Below, piece by piece: positions 13,001-27,187 of a stretch of DNA of 64,000 bases (position 1 is its first letter; each line of letters opens with the position of its first letter). Below the pieces are notes generated by a model. It was given only the letters and a program-made list of their open reading frames with translations. It was not told the DNA's origin and did no database searches. Where the stretch lies: assembly GCA_963920665.1 (NCBI GenBank), contig OY987272.1, positions 7,073,001 through 7,137,000 on the forward strand, read 5' to 3'. Both the position numbers and the translations under genes were made by a program. This DNA comes from Straminergon stramineum (Eukaryota; Streptophyta; Bryopsida; Hypnales; Calliergonaceae).

Positions 13001-13534
13001 AATTAGATGAGTGTGATTCGGCATTTTAACCGGTATCTACCTGGATTTGTGGACTTCCTGCAGCCACATATTGAGGAATTGAGTATACAACCGCTACCAA
13101 GAAATTGCTCTGGTGGACAAACCGGAGTTGTGGTGAATGGAAGGGAGTTGCACAAGAGTGACTATGATCTTCTAGTACGTCGTGGTCTTCCCCCTACTCC
13201 GGGAAAGACGTACTTCGTTGACATCGAGGGACACGTTATGGAAGCTGTATCTGGCTATGAGCTCCGTGGTCTTGGTCTTCTTGCACCAACGTGAGTGACA
13301 TCTGCATTCTTTGTATCAACTGAATGCTTACGTGACTCCTTTATTCTACTGCATTCAGGAGTACTTGAATTCATAGTAGAATAATTAAAAAGTCGCTTGA
13401 TTTTTTATTCCTTTACTATTTTCGGATGGGAAATGTTGAGGTCAAATTATTAATAATCTTTCCGTCTATGCAGTTTGGATCAAACAAGTCGAGGGTATGG
13501 AATGCGGGTACCAGGAACCAGCCAGGTTGCTTAA
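10058..13534 (+). CDS. DUF3133 zinc-ribbon protein (EDR4-like / extra-large G-like), 901 aa
   Basis: Five coding exons fit with consistent phases: 10058-10169, 10504-12748, 12886-12946, 13064-13290 and 13474-13534 (TAA). Residues 1-37 form a first zinc ribbon with Cys pairs C10/C13 and C29/C32 (start MDPKLRIVQCPKCRAYL). A long Ser-, His- and Gln-rich low-complexity region follows. The second zinc ribbon, the DUF3133 core, has C466/C469 and C491/C494. The last 130 residues carry the family block GSYWYDPQAGFW, GGPCLGIIP, NGRELHKSDYDLL and RGYGMRVP. Known plant relatives include EDR4, which acts in membrane-trafficking-linked defence, and Arabidopsis proteins labelled 'extra-large G-like'. No GTPase domain is present, so that label should not be read as a G protein. 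The function here is inferred by family only. All key cysteines are present and the gene looks intact. Confidence 0.9.
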
Positions 13535-16500
13535 GTATATAGATTGGTTTCCGAGTACATGCCTACGTTGTGTCTTGAGGCGTTGAAGTGGCAGCTAAAT
13601 ATACAATCCAGTTCCAGCCAAGAAGGGTGCTTTTCAACACCTCGCCAAGTGATGGATCGATATGTTCCTGTTTTGAGGGTAGGCGATATGTCAATATTCT
13701 CTGCCTTTATTCAAGCTTTTAGATATGACAGTATGCTCACTGTCATCGAGAGTAATTTTTTTGAAGAGTTCTCAAGATTTTATCTTGTACTTAAACCGTT
13801 TGTTTGTAATCTGGTTTGTAAAGCTGTACATGCCTGGTCGTGACTTGAAAAGCACAGCACCGTCACGTTCGGTGTTACTACTTGATTGCACTTATTTTTG
13901 TATGACGGGCGCTTGCCTCTTAAGCAATCTTGTGCCATCATGAGATGCGATTATCATGCCACTATTTTTAAGTCGACCGTTGGTTTGCCTTCCTTGAACC
14001 GTTGGATTACGTTACCGTCGTTGTAGAAGTAGCTTCCACGATTGAGATTGTGGTTACGGTGAGCATTGGGATGCGCCTCTGCGCGTTTGTTTGTGTTTGC
14101 ATGCGCCCGTCTTTTCGTATCAGTTATCTGGTTGTGTCATCTCGCTTGCTTAGGTGGTCTTGTATCAGAGTAGGAATTTGGGTGAGTGAAATAGTTGGCT
14201 TAATTGCGTGCTAATTAACGCTTCTTGGTTGTATGTCTGCCGAGTATTTAATGTATTGAGGTCTGTGAACAGGCATCTGACTTTTGTCCGCAGGTGTGTA
14301 GTCACGGATGCAATCCAGCAATTGGAAGTCATTTGTCTTTTCGTTCCATATCTGCTGCTAACTGTGTTTTCGCTCGTTTAATTGATGTTGACTTGGGGGC
14401 TTAGGGGAATATATCGTCCTAGTTTTTCTTTTCTGTTAAACGGTTTGACTGGATATTTTTTCAGATTTTTTGCTTCTGCTCCATCGTTATCTTGTTCATT
14501 GAGCTTTCTGGACTTCGTACTGTTCCGAATTCTGGACATCGCTTGAGATTAGTTGGCGATACGTGACTATGACTTGCCTAGGCTGATTAGAAGACTGATG
14601 ATTGGAAATGTTTGTGCAGGTGCTTGTACATATGAGATGAAGCTACGTTACCTTTCAAGTACAACTGTATATCCATATATATTACCATTCATCGTCAAAT
14701 TTTGTCGGGAAAGATTCTGGATGTATTGGTTCCTTCACTGATCAAATTGTGTTGTGCTGAGCTACTTGCAAGAACTACAAAGTTCTTCATAATGCTGTGA
14801 TTCAAACACGTTATGGTCTCCTTGGCACCATATTTTTGAGATTCAATTCTTTCGCTCTGGTTTTCCTTGAACCTGGGTTGAAATAAAAACGAAGGGCTGT
14901 AACCGATGCACTTCTGAGCCCATCTTGTATATCGGGCTGCAAATATCTGTATGCACTCACTTCCCTCAAGTCTCAAGCCGCTTTTATAGAAAGCTTGTTT
15001 ATTTCTGTAATCTTCAGTTTTCTTCTGTCTAGATCTCTTTGACGAGTTTTTCGTTTTTCGTCCTGCATGCTTGTGCATAGCGTATTGGAGACCTGCTCGT
15101 ACACCTTTTTTGGTACAAGGATTTGTGACTCAAGTCTCTACATCACATAATTATTTCAGTTTGTGTACCCCATTTTTTTTTAACAGAAGATAGATTAAGT
15201 CATATTTTGTTCTTGCTTTCATTAGTTATATCTTCCGGGGTTACATGTAATTATCTCCATTTCAGTGCAGTAGATGCTCGGACTGTTGTTCGAATTAGGG
15301 AACAGGAGCGTCTGACGTTTTTTGTCCTGGGTTGTAGTCAGTGCACCTTAGAGCAACTTCCAGCCGACTTGTGTTGGAATCAGGTGGAGGGCTGTATCTG
15401 TAGACAAGTAGCATTGAGCGTGAATGTTATTATAGAATCCTCCAAGATATCACTGGGAACTTGTCCTTTTGGTCATGGCTTTGAAGGAATTGTCCGTGCA
15501 GATTGAGTACGTGCTGGTATTCTTGGAATCCATCCTTTTTCGAGATCACCGTGACGTCTGACGGTAATAATTCTCTCCTGTGTTTGAAGAAAATTGTTCA
15601 TAAACTGAGGGTCTAGCATTTAGTCCAGTGCTTCTTGTCGATTTCATGCTTTCATTTCAAAGTTGTTCTCTTGACTTAAGCAGGTGTATAGAAAAGCTTG
15701 CCAATGGCAGTTCCTACTGTCAATGTAATTCGAACAATGGATAATAGTACAGTATCTGGTCTCGAATTTCCTTCTCTGCGAGCGACATGCATGTAAGATG
15801 CGGACTCGAATTCTGATCGTCAGTTAGCTTGAATGCGATTTCATGAGGATAGACATAGGGGGTTCAGATCAAGAGCTGTGCTCTGACAGCGAAGGCAATT
15901 TGGAACTAGTGCTAGTGCTTTGAGACGAGACCAGGTATGGGGGCTTAGAATGGCGACTTGATATGGAAACCAATGACAGAATTGAGTCGGAAGTTGCGCT
16001 GGTTATTGAAACAAATGGCACAATCGCAGGGCTCAAATTGCTGACGACGATGCAGACAAAAAAAGGAAGTATCGTTTCAGGGGCTCTATAATTTGTTGGA
16101 TCGAACTGGCTTCAGAAAGTTCCGTAAGGGCTGTGAGTTTTGACCTGGTTTCAGTGCTATTAGATTCTTCACAACTTACAAGTGACATGTCAGGCTGTCA
16201 CCGTGAAAGAATCTAATGCACATGTTATTTGTTTCGTCCTAAGTTGTGTCTTCCCTAAACCACTTGAACTACGTATCATTCTTGAACCAGTGGGAACTAT
16301 CCTCCCGGAAGAAATTGTTTATAAGCTTAGCTCACATGGACCTCTTAGAAGAGCGTTGTGAAGAAGACGGTGAAAATTGAAGATAGCTAAGAGGGGAATA
16401 GAGGACTTATTAGATCCAAAAGACTTCTCTAAGTATTGAAAGGATGTAGTGGGTAAAATTAGACAACTTTAGCTTCATCTGTATATATCAGAACCTTAGT

Positions 16501-16600
16501 ACACAACTTTTGCAAAGCCATTTTCATTATCTCCTTAACCCCTCTAAATCCGTGGTACAGCATTTTGAAGGCCACAATTGCTTCAAAGCATTCTCTCCTA
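13535..16600 (+). other. Gene-like 3' flank of the DUF3133 gene, possibly long 3' UTR
   Basis: Base composition stays near that of the gene for about 3 kb past the stop codon, with no terminal repeats and few long A or T runs. That is unlike true intergenic DNA in this window. No long frame with recognisable content exists on either strand. The simplest readings are a long or spliced 3' UTR, or a noncoding transcript. RNA evidence would be needed to choose. Confidence 0.4.
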
Positions 16601-17033
16601 GAGTATTTTTGTTGGTAACGCTAATTTTTCACCCTCTCCAGTAGTACACTGACCCTCTCCAGTAGTACATATCAGCCTTACTGCATCATGATGTGAATCA
16701 GACGAAGACTTTTACTTGTACCTACTTTTGGCTTGTGGCTAGAAATATTCCACACGGCAAGCAGGAGAAGGAGAAGGTGGGTAGGGGGGCAGAACAAGGC
16801 TTGTGGCCCATGTGAGTGTGAAGGTCCCAATGACAAATGGCGGTCCAACGAACGTACTGCACTAAAAAACGACCTTATCACACCACCACTACTACACCCC
16901 GTCCTTTGTGCTTTCTTACTTGAGATAAGCCTGCATTCTCTATATCCAATGGAACAGTGTCTTTTGCCTTACGTCATTTTACCCTACATGTCCTTGCATC
17001 TGTTGTAAGGTTGAAACATCAATTTTTACTCAT

Positions 17034-17407
17034 TTAATCCTTAAATATCAGGTTGGTGACTGTAGTAATCATCCCTTTTGGTATTGTGTGACACCATGTA
17101 CTTTAAAAAAAACAAAAGTACTCATCGAGATCTAAACTACTATGCAAGATCTCTCTTTTTTGCATATAATTCCAAGGATGAACAATTGCACTTTTGTCTT
17201 ACATAGAAAAGATTCTTTGTCATCCATTGGACAAAAATGTGCTTGGTGTTGTCTATCTAAGTGTTAAGTTAGCATGAGATCTCTCCTTTTTGCACAAAGT
17301 TTTGAGGATGAAGAATTGCACTTTTCTTGTGCACTTTTGACCTACATAGAAAGATTCTTTATCATCCATTGGACAAAAGATGTTCTGGGTGTTGCTTAAG
17401 GGTTAAG
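17034..17407. mobile_element. MITE-like repeat with 'gcacttttg' core (family C), copy 1
   Basis: The ends are TTAATCCTTAAA and TTAAGGGTTAA, an imperfect terminal inverted repeat. The middle contains a partial internal duplication: 'aagatctct...ttgcacttttg...attctttgtcatccattgg' appears twice, near 17146-17242 and 17276-17386. The same core recurs at 19960-20165, 20218-20460 and 44500-44736. Confidence 0.7.
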
Positions 17408-19955
17408 CTAGTGTTTGAAAATTTGAAAGTGTTCAATAGGTGCATGATTGAAGTACCTTGAGAAACTTAGCCCCAAAACCATTCACTAAAAGCTTGCTAC
17501 TTTATACTTATGAAGCACCATTTGTAAAGTAGGCATCTTTGAAAGCAAATGGTTTTTATTACATCAAAATTATGAAGCAACATTTGTAAAGTAGGAGTCA
17601 TTCGAAGCAAATGGTTTGAGGTCAAACTAGTGACATTTCAATAGACATGTATTTGATAGAAATTATTGAAGAAGGGGATGAATAGTATTAGGCGATTCTA
17701 CCTTATTCAATCTTTTACATCCAAAATTGGCTTTAAAGGATTGTCGAGCCCTATTTTATAAATGGTATATTCATTATGGACTCTTTTAATAATTACTTGT
17801 TTAGCTTCATTAGTCCAACATTTTAGTAATTGGGAAGAGGGTCTATTATGGGTATGCCTATCTTAGATGCATGGAAAATAAACTACAAAAATATATGAAA
17901 TATATGAAAGGTAGAATTAGGGATCCTTTTGAATATTCATTATGTCCATTTAAGGGACAATTGGAATTCAAGTAGGCAATGATGAAGTAAAAAATGAATG
18001 GATGTTTATTTATTAAAACTTGACACAAGATGGGGACATTCACCCCCTTCATGCAAATTTAAAAAGAAAAACAATCAAATTCTTGGATCAAAGATATGTA
18101 GCCTAAAAAATCTAGATTGTTTAGGCAATTTTGACATCTTTTGCAAAATTCTTCATCTACTTTTGAAATTTGGCACATAGAAAACTCACATGACATCATG
18201 TGAATTTTTTTTTAAATACTACTTCTAGTACAAGAATCTCATTCCAAAAAGAATCAAAACTCTACTAGCCTAGTCAAACAAGGTTGAAAGAAAAGATATT
18301 CTTCTAACTACAAATGTTTTTTTATCTTGAAATCTCTAGTTTCAAAGTTCTTGAAACCTTTCACATTTATTTCAAATGTTCCTCTCTACATTTTTGTTGT
18401 TTAGATTTCAATTAAAAAAATTCCTCATTGTACAAGAAATCATCAAAAAAATGACTAGTATAATGCAAATTTATGTAACCTCTATGTATTGTAAGGTGAT
18501 TTAGAGTAAGGAAAATCCCTAGTTTGCTTCTAAAATTTTGCATGCATATCCCAATACTTAAGATCTCATTCCATTAGGGTTTTATTTAAATTTATGTATG
18601 AGTTAAAATAGTGTGAGGATCCTTAACTATGAATGTTGGATTAATGTGATTTGATTAGTGTAAACATTTGGATGAATCATAGATGGAAATGTATGGAAGA
18701 TAGATGAATGTAGAATGGAAGTTGGATGACAATCACACTTGTTGAGTAGTTTGAAAATAGTGCAATGTACATTCATTGTATTGATTAATTTTTTATCTAA
18801 AACAAAGTAAATGTCCTTGTAGATCGTCCTTTAAAATTTTCACAATCCAAAATTAGTTCAAGTGAATATCATTGTCATAGGGCACACTCATTGAATTAAC
18901 TTGTGTATTGAGAATATTGTTTGCTTAGACTAGAGAAATTGCCCATGAGTCTCATCTTTCATTAGACTAGTTACAAATGTTCTCATGGGTCATTTGTTTA
19001 GTCCACACTAACCATGGTTTTACTTTGAAGGTTGCACTTTTGTAAGAAGATGAATTGCGGTAAATTTGTATTAAATTTTTGTTCTATTTTATCTTGTATT
19101 TTGACATTATTTTGATGCTACAAATGCCTATTTTGATGCTATAAATGCATCAAATAAATTTTGTATTCACCCAAAATTGAAACTATAACCTCCTACAACT
19201 TTCTCCTTGAAATTCTCAATAAATAGTTAGTTGTTCCTCAAAAATTCATGTAACCACCACTTGTATTGTTGGCTTCAAAAGCATTTCCTAATCTGCAAAA
19301 AAGCTCAACATTCTCTCTTGCTCAAGATGACATAGAGCTTAACTTACAAGTTCAATTTTTCGATCAAGGTTGCTTACCATACCAACAAAGTTCAACCCTT
19401 TCCTTTTCACCATGGACTCTCCCTACTATTAGTAGGGTGAGTCCAATAGTAGTATAGGAGTCATGTTAAACTTGTTGAACTTTTGTACTCACCCTTTCGA
19501 GTCGAGAAGAAAATTCAGCGAGTTTGTTGAACATTTGATCCATTGCCACATGGCATTTGAGGTGTGATTCCCCCTATTGTCTAGACTACAAATTAGATAG
19601 GCCTTTTTCCACCGAAAGGCTAATAAAATTTGACATGGGACCCTCCTTATCTTCTTCTCCAAATGATTCTCCAAATGATTTCTGCTGCTCTCATAGTCAG
19701 TGAGGCACGACGGACCTGTTTCCTTGATTTCCTTCCCATTTTATTGGGGCTTCTCCCAAGTGATTCAAGTGTGAGTACCGTGACAGTACTTCCAATAACA
19801 ACAGAATTCTTTTTCCTACTGAGGTAGGGCTTGGCTATCACCTTGAAGTTATCCCACGATTTGAATTCCAGTTGGAGAAAAAGTCAGGTGGAAAGGGTGA
19901 GGAAATCCAATCCAGAAAATTTTAAATTGTTGAACCCTTCAATGACGCTGAGGAC
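17408..19955. other. AT-rich intergenic, no gene seen
   Basis: One imperfect direct repeat of about 60 bp occurs at 17500-17620 (the shared words 'catttgtaaagtaggcatc' and 'agcaaatggtttttatt' in its first copy). Short open frames exist on both strands but show no recognisable motif. Confidence 0.5.
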
Positions 19956-20460
19956 ATTTTTATGTCTCATGGATGACAAAGAATCATTCTTCCTATGTAG
20001 GACAAAAGTGCAATTGTTCATCTTTGGAGTTTTGTGCAAAAGAAAGACTAAACTTGCACAATAGTTTGACCTTCAATGAGTACTTTTGGTTTTGTTTAAA
20101 AGCAGATGATGTCACACGGTTCCAAAAGGGATGATTTCCACGGTCACCAATCCATCTTTTAAAGGTTATCCCCCTCCATGCTACTGGGGTGGAAAAAATA
20201 GAATTTTAAATTATTTCACTCCCTTAAACACTGGGTTGGTAACCGTAGAATTCATCCTTTTGAGTACTCTGTGACATTATCTACTTCAAAAAAACCCACA
20301 AGTGCTCATTGGAAGTCAAACTATTGTACAAGATCTCCCCTTTTTGTACAAAATTCCAAAGATGAACAAATTGCACTTTTGTCCTCACATAAGACATAAG
20401 AAGATTCTTTGTCATTCATTGGCCCCCAAAATGGCTACAACGTTGTTTAAAGATTAACCC
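19956..20460. mobile_element. Head-to-head pair of family C repeats
   Basis: An inverted copy (about 19956-20165) and a direct copy (about 20218-20460) of the family C repeat face each other across about 50 bp. Both contain the core 'acaaagaatc' and 'caaaagtgcaattgttcatc', or its complement. Together they make a 500 bp imperfect palindrome. Nested insertion or an inverted duplication would explain it. Confidence 0.7.
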
Positions 20461-20689
20461 CCAAAAGGGACAAGGTGCAAAAAACAATGTCGAAAAAGAC
20501 ACATGGTGGTGGTCACACTTATTATTATTGTGCAACGAAACAAATGCAGGGGTGTAGCCAAAGGTGTGTAAAAATAAAGCACCCCTATTTTGTGTTGATG
20601 CCAAACTGACACTATTGCTTGATGCTCAAACACCTCATTTTCAACAACAATTTTAAAAATTCATACTTATTATACTGTGTCCCCAAAAC

Positions 20690-21200
20690 ACATATAAATC
20701 ATTTGTCAGCATGACCCAATAAAGAAAGCACCAGTTGATGGCAGCCCTTTTTCTTCTCTCTGCTGTGTCCGGTTTATTTTAAGGAGGACGTTTGTTACTG
20801 CAGTTGCTCATGATCGACGTTGTCCACTTTTAAACCTTGAAACCCTAAAACAAGAGAGCAGTGTGTGAAGAGGCCTCTTGAAACCTTTCCCTTCAAGCCA
20901 TACTTTTGAAGAAGTTGCTTCTGCTTTGAAGTTTGTGTACAGATGAAGGTTCTGTTTGCAACAGCCTTGCATGTTGGCTAGCTACACTTGGCCGGCTTTC
21001 ATATCAACTAACTTGCTACAAGTCTAGAAGTTGCCAGCTTAGCGTGCACGCAACGAAGAGGTTTTGCCGTACGTTTTCTTCTTGCTTCAATTTTGTGATG
21101 ATATATACATAAATAGTTGTTTTCTGGATTGAGAACCTTCTCATTGGATTCTATGCAGCTTTTAGAACCTGTTTCTTGAGGGAAATTGTAACTGGCGAGT
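20690..21200 (+). other. GC-richer, gene-like island of unknown nature
   Basis: This stretch is clearly less AT-rich than 5 kb on either side and contains few homopolymer runs. A telo-box-like AAACCCTAAA lies at about 20840, a motif common in plant promoters and leaders. No long open frame is present. It might be a noncoding RNA gene, or a leader exon and promoter of the coiled-coil gene that begins 6 kb downstream on the same strand. Both are guesses. Confidence 0.3.
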
Positions 21201-24200
21201 GCATACTAAGTTAATAATACAGCTAGAATCCAACACATGAAAACCCTAAATCACATTAAGAAATGCGATGATTTTACAAGTTTCAATTTTAAGTGGTGGG
21301 ACTTTTTGAGGGTTTGCGTCAAATTTCTTGTGTTGGAAGAATGGCTGTGTAAAGAACTGTCTGTGTAAAGAATCCCATCTTAATTTCTGTATGATTAGAT
21401 TGCGTTGAAATAGAAATTGTTTCGTCCTCGTAAAGAATTTGAGGTTCCTAGAGTGATTTTGTTTGTAACCTCTCTCTCTATTTGGAGCTGATCGAACATG
21501 CATTGTGTGAAACTTTTTTAGTCAGATTCGTTATCACGGCGTACGTGTTTCAGAGAATCAGAATTGCGAAATTCTCTTCAGAGTACAAAAGCTCTTCAAA
21601 CTAGGAAGGGTTTAGGTCTGAGGTTCTAGATGGGTGTCTGGACTGAAGAGCTAGTGCCAATTTGTTGAAATTCAGAGCCTGGCTGTTTCAGCAAAGATAT
21701 TTTGGGTCACATAATACATTGATCATATTGTCAAATCAGGAGTTCTTCAGGAGTTGTGCAGTACTAACAATTTTGTTATATTGGAAAAAATTCCCAACAT
21801 TGGCACGTTCAAGATGGGTGCCTTAAAACCTAATTCTCTAGTAATTATTCAGAGCTTGAGTGTCACTATTTTGGCATTATGAATTGCATCTAAATTGACT
21901 ATCACTTTTAGTTAATACATGGAACTATGAGTCTTGGGAGCTAAATTACCATGAACTTTAATTTTTCTTATGAGCATGCACGAGGAAGGTATTTTTTCTG
22001 TTGAAATAATTTTGAACTAATACAGTGTCACAAAATTACTGAATGATCAATTCTGTTTGCCTTTCTTATGATGTTTAACGAAATTGATGGTACAGGTTTG
22101 TGAATTTTTTTTTGGTTCATTACTAACATGCATGATTAGAATCTTTTTTTTTAGTGTTGGAAGCTCTGAGTGACAATGCTTTTGAACTTTGTGGAAAGAT
22201 TGTCTTTTCTTGGAAAAAATCAAGTGTAGGTTTGTGTGCAGCAATTAAGTTAGAATGATAGAGAGAATTGTGGAAAAGATGGTGGAAGAACTTGATTGAC
22301 TTGGATAGAATGAAAAACCATTGGAGATAAAAAGGCATCTTTGTGAGTTTCCATTCTCTCCATAGACAATATGAAGTGTATCATTGAAATGAATCTTAGA
22401 ATTAATTTGGTTGAATTTTGGGTGTAGACTTTTCATTTGGATACTCATGAGTCCTAATACCCATGGAAACCATAAATGTTATGAAATAGCAATATTTTAT
22501 TTTTAATAGTACTTTATTTTAATTTGTTTTGAAAAATATGGAGCGTGTTTGGAAATGCAAAATACACATTCAATATTAATTTCAAGTACATTAGTACAAT
22601 GTCCTAAAAGTTGCGCTCACATTTGATTTGGATTTGCAACATGTAATGGCAAAACAATATGAATGTTTCATACTTCTACCCTTGTTTAGTTTTTGGTCTT
22701 CACATGGTAAAAGCCATGAGACTTCTTTGAAAGATTGCAATGTTTGTTCCACCCATCCCCCCTTGATCATTTTTGCACCTATTTTGTTCTATCGTATACA
22801 TACTTATTCAAGAGTTGCATTTTATAAGAATGAAAATCTAATTTTTTTCTGGTGAATTTTTTTCAAAAGAATTTCAACTCAATTCTTCAATATCAATTTT
22901 TTTTATTCAAATATATTTTTCAAAATTTATAAGTTAAAAAATATTTAAAGTCTTCAAATCTAAATAGATGAGATTCAAGAAAAAATGTTTTCTTTACTCA
23001 AATGTTTTCTTCAAATGCAAATATCTTGCAATCTACATGATAATTTATTTTTTTTAATTTCTTCCACACAATCTCATTTTAGTTAATTGAAAGATTTTGT
23101 TGTCAAATATGCAATTTTAAAAAAAAGTTTTGCACTTTACAATAGAAATGGTGATTTTGAGTGTCTTTTGCCCCCCCAAAGACCTTGGTCATTTACGATT
23201 TAAACATTATTTAAAACTATATTTTGATTTTATAATTTCAAATTTATCAATTTTTATTGTCTCATTTTATTACATATTCATATTAAAAAATTGTGATTGC
23301 AAAATTTTGTTAATTTAAAGTTTGAACAAAGAATTTGCATTCAATACAAACTATCTAAATTTTTTATTGTAATATTTTATGAATTTAGAATGATGACCAA
23401 CGACCTTTAGGTCACAACAAATTTAGACAATATTTGGTATTGGTAATATATTTATTGTGTATTGACAAATATAGGGGGCACTAGGTGCGAATAGACAATT
23501 AGACATGGCTTGGTCTTAGAGTTTTGAGACCACATGATTAAAGCCATGAAATGAAGCCAAACAAGTGTTGCTTCAAATAATTGGTGTGTTCCCTTCACCT
23601 GCAATTGCATTATTTTTATTTGAGAGAGTCGAAAACAAAAAGATCCATTTCTCATTGAGACACTTCCCTCCAAAGTCAATACTTCACCAAATATCATAAC
23701 TACCTACATATTTTGAAGTTATGAAAGACAAATAAAAGGAATTAAATTTTGAGGCATATCAAACAAAGAAAAAAAATAGTAAAAAAAATAGAAATATTAA
23801 ATTAAAATCATGGTTTTTAGGCATTAGAACAAAGTTGTTTTGAATGCACCACCAATCTATTATCAATTTGATACTAATACATTCTCAATCTACAAGATGC
23901 TTGCTTGATTTGAGGCGGTTTTAGGTTCTAAAGAGAGGTTTAGAGCCTAAGCAATGTTGTTGGATGTTAATTAGGATGATTACAAGAAACACTTGTCCTA
24001 TTTCTTGTCTTCTTGCCCTTGGACAAGTGGTTTTGTGCTCATAACTTTAGCATCTTTGGTCTGTTTGGGTTGAAATTTGGAAGGAAGGTAGATGTGGAAG
24101 TTTCAGACATTCCATAATTTTTTTTAAATAATTTTTTTATTTTTAACCTATCCCCAATTGGATGTCTATTTTGGCCTTGGAGGGGGGTAGTACTATTTTC

Positions 24201-27187
24201 GACCCCAAAATGCAAATTGGAAGCCACAAATTGGATATGTTGAAGGTGTACTACCTTTTCAAAGACTATCGAAGAGTTTTTGTGAAAATAGCAACATGTC
24301 AGTTGTGCACATGGGGTCAAAGTGACCTTCCTTTGCGTGAAGGCTACAAAGAGGTTAAAAATTTCCTACATGAATTTTTTGGTGCAATGGAATACAATCT
24401 TCTCTAGCAAAATGCTTTTTTTTATGGAATTCTTTTGAATTTTTTTGGAATTACTAAAAATGAAAATGTCAATAGACCTTTTTTTTACTAATTTTTGGTG
24501 CCAATGGCTTCTATAGTACTCTGTAGTAATCTATATAGTAATAAATCAACAAATTCATAGTTGCACTATTGACGCGCAAAATTAATAGGTCTTCGTAGTA
24601 TTGCCAATCCTACGACCAAAAACTATGATTTTGATAAAAAAAAAACATGAAGTGTTTCTTACAATCACCCATTACCATGGTACATTCCTTGAAAATTATA
24701 GGAGAAAATTTTTGTTTGGCTAGGGTTAAAAATATGGTAAACCAATTGCCTACAATTTTAATACATTTCTTCCCCCATTCTCAACTTTCAAAATATATAT
24801 AGTGAGTTAAATTTTTTGGTACAAAATTGACTCTATAGAATAGGTCTGTATGAGGAATTTTCTTTTATATAATAAAAAATAATTTGATTTAGAAAGTTGA
24901 AGAATTATATAAGGCACAAATTTATTTATAAATTTATTTTGTGAATTGTATTTTATTGCTAGTACTGACAATATTTTAGTAAGGTTAATCATGAGAGCAT
25001 AGGTCACATTTGAATATACCTATTTTCAACACAACATATCAACACAATACATCAACATTTCAACATGTTTATTTTGAAAATTCATGTAGTTCATTCACTA
25101 GTATTGTATTGCTCTCTACTAATATACAATATTAAGGTGTGAAATTATCATGCAATGCTACAAATAATCAATCTATAATCAACTTTGGAAAGAAATATCC
25201 CATTTTGATAACCTCTAAAGTCCCAAGGTCATTTTTTTGGTCCAAAAACAATAAAAACTGCCATTTCCAATACAAAGAGAAAAATCTCTAAACATTTGAT
25301 TTTTTGCATATCCAACTACTACACTTGTATAAAAATGTATTGAAGAAACTTCAAAATCTTTGAGCAAATATATTGTAAGATTTTTGCATTTAAAGTGATT
25401 AAATAAGATCTTTGCACCTTACTATACTAGATTATAGAACTTTGAATCCTCTTAACTTAAAATTTTTGTGCTATAATTTTTTATGTTGAAGAATTGAGTT
25501 GAGAATTTTCTTTTGAATTCCCAAAATTCATTCTATTTGAAAAAAGTATTAATCAAAAGTAGGTACCAGATTGAAGGAAAAACTAAATTGATAATAGTTT
25601 TAAGATGAACTTGATATACACTAATTCTAGTGGTAAGATTTATTAAATAAGCAAACAAAATTTTTGAAAATTCTTTTTCTTGAAAATTGTGAAAGTTGAG
25701 TTAAAAAATGGATCCAAATTGATATTTTTCCAAGAAGATCATGTTATAACCATCTATAATACAAGATGCTCAATAACTTTCATTGGACTAATCCAAATGG
25801 AATGAATCCATATTTCAATATATCATAAATAATCAATAAGAAAGAAATTTATTTTAAAAAATTGTCTTTTTTTCTAAAAAGAGGGGCATTTGAATGATAT
25901 TGTGCACTAGTTTTTACATTGCAATGCACTATTTTTCATTGTGTTTTAGTATTTCAAATTTTCAAAATATCACCCATGAAATTGTAGTATAATATTTTGC
26001 AAGAAAATCTTTATATGTATAGAGAGAAGATCTTATCACTTATTTGAGAAAATTTTGGAAAGTCCATTTTTTTATAGTTTCAATAAAACGTTGTGTAATT
26101 GGCCATTGTGATAGACGCCTTGGTGCACTCGAAAATCTATTAAAGACAAGAAAAGAGGATTGTAAATGAAATTCTTAGCTCTAAAATTTTCAATATTCAA
26201 ATATGTGGAATGAAATCGTCAAATATATTTAGTTTTAGTTTTAGATATTTGATTTTTATATATTAATATTTTTATTTTTATTCATCATAACTCTAAGTTT
26301 AAAACTTTTTGATGATTTTGGATTTTGGATGTGGCTTAGAATTCAAATCCTTATGTGCATGGTTTCAAATCCTTATGTAGGCTTTGCAATGAAAATTCAA
26401 ATGAAGAAATATAATTGGAATTTTTTAAACTTCAAAGTATTGTAATTGTTTGAAACATTTGTTCATGTTCATTGTAAGTTCCACTATAAGTTTGTTCCCC
26501 ATAGGAAGGTGACCTATTCCAAGGAATACTCTTCACAAATTCCCACATTTGTTTGAGAGTCTAATTTCTACTTCCAAATTATCTTGATACAAAAATAGGC
26601 AGCCAAAACTTTCAATCTTCAATGGGCATCACTAGTAGCACAAAGAGCAATAGAGTCTTAGTTAGAATTTTTGAAAATAAATTAGATCATTGAAATCTTT
26701 TTCAATCAATTGATTGAAAATTCAACATATTTGAAAATTTTAATTCATCACTTCTAAACTATTTGAATTAAGAAGGAAATTTTTTGAAGATTTTTTATTA
26801 TCATTCTTCTAAATAGTAATAGTAGGTTCAAAATCAAAATTATAATGCTTTCTTTATAAGTGCTTCACTTTTTTTATTGATCCATTGGTACCTACAATAG
26901 GACTTTATTTCTTATTGTTGTATAAAAAAATAAAATGAATAAATCCACTTCTAAAATCAACAACAATATTATTTATAAAAAAAATTATAATTTAAACATT
27001 ATTATCTTGCAATTCTACATATTTAGATCCTGGGCAATTGGCACTATGTCACTTTAGGGATTTTTTTAACAATTAATAGTAATTAAATGAAGAAATCATG
27101 TATAAAATAGGTTGTTAGTGTTTGTAGATTATAACAATTCAAATGCAATAGCAAGCTTCCCAGATAATTGGATATTTGTGTTATTCA
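21201..27187. other. Very AT-rich intergenic with a decayed TTAACCCC-family element
   Basis: No gene is supported. Positions 25209-26090 align loosely with the element at 4160-5094: it starts 'ataacctctaaagtcccaag' and contains 'ctcaataactttcatt' against 'ctcataactttcatca'. Its right end is lost. The rest is AT-rich sequence with many T and A runs. Confidence 0.5.

Noticed and set aside
13064..13290. Extra-large G protein as the identity of the DUF3133 gene
   Set aside because: No Ras-like GTPase motifs occur in the 901 residues. The name comes only from how some homologues are labelled.
26341..26390. tRNA gene suggested by repeated 'tcaaatcc' words
   Set aside because: No acceptor stem, D-arm or anticodon arm can be drawn. 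It is a short direct repeat. No tRNA or rRNA gene was found in the window.
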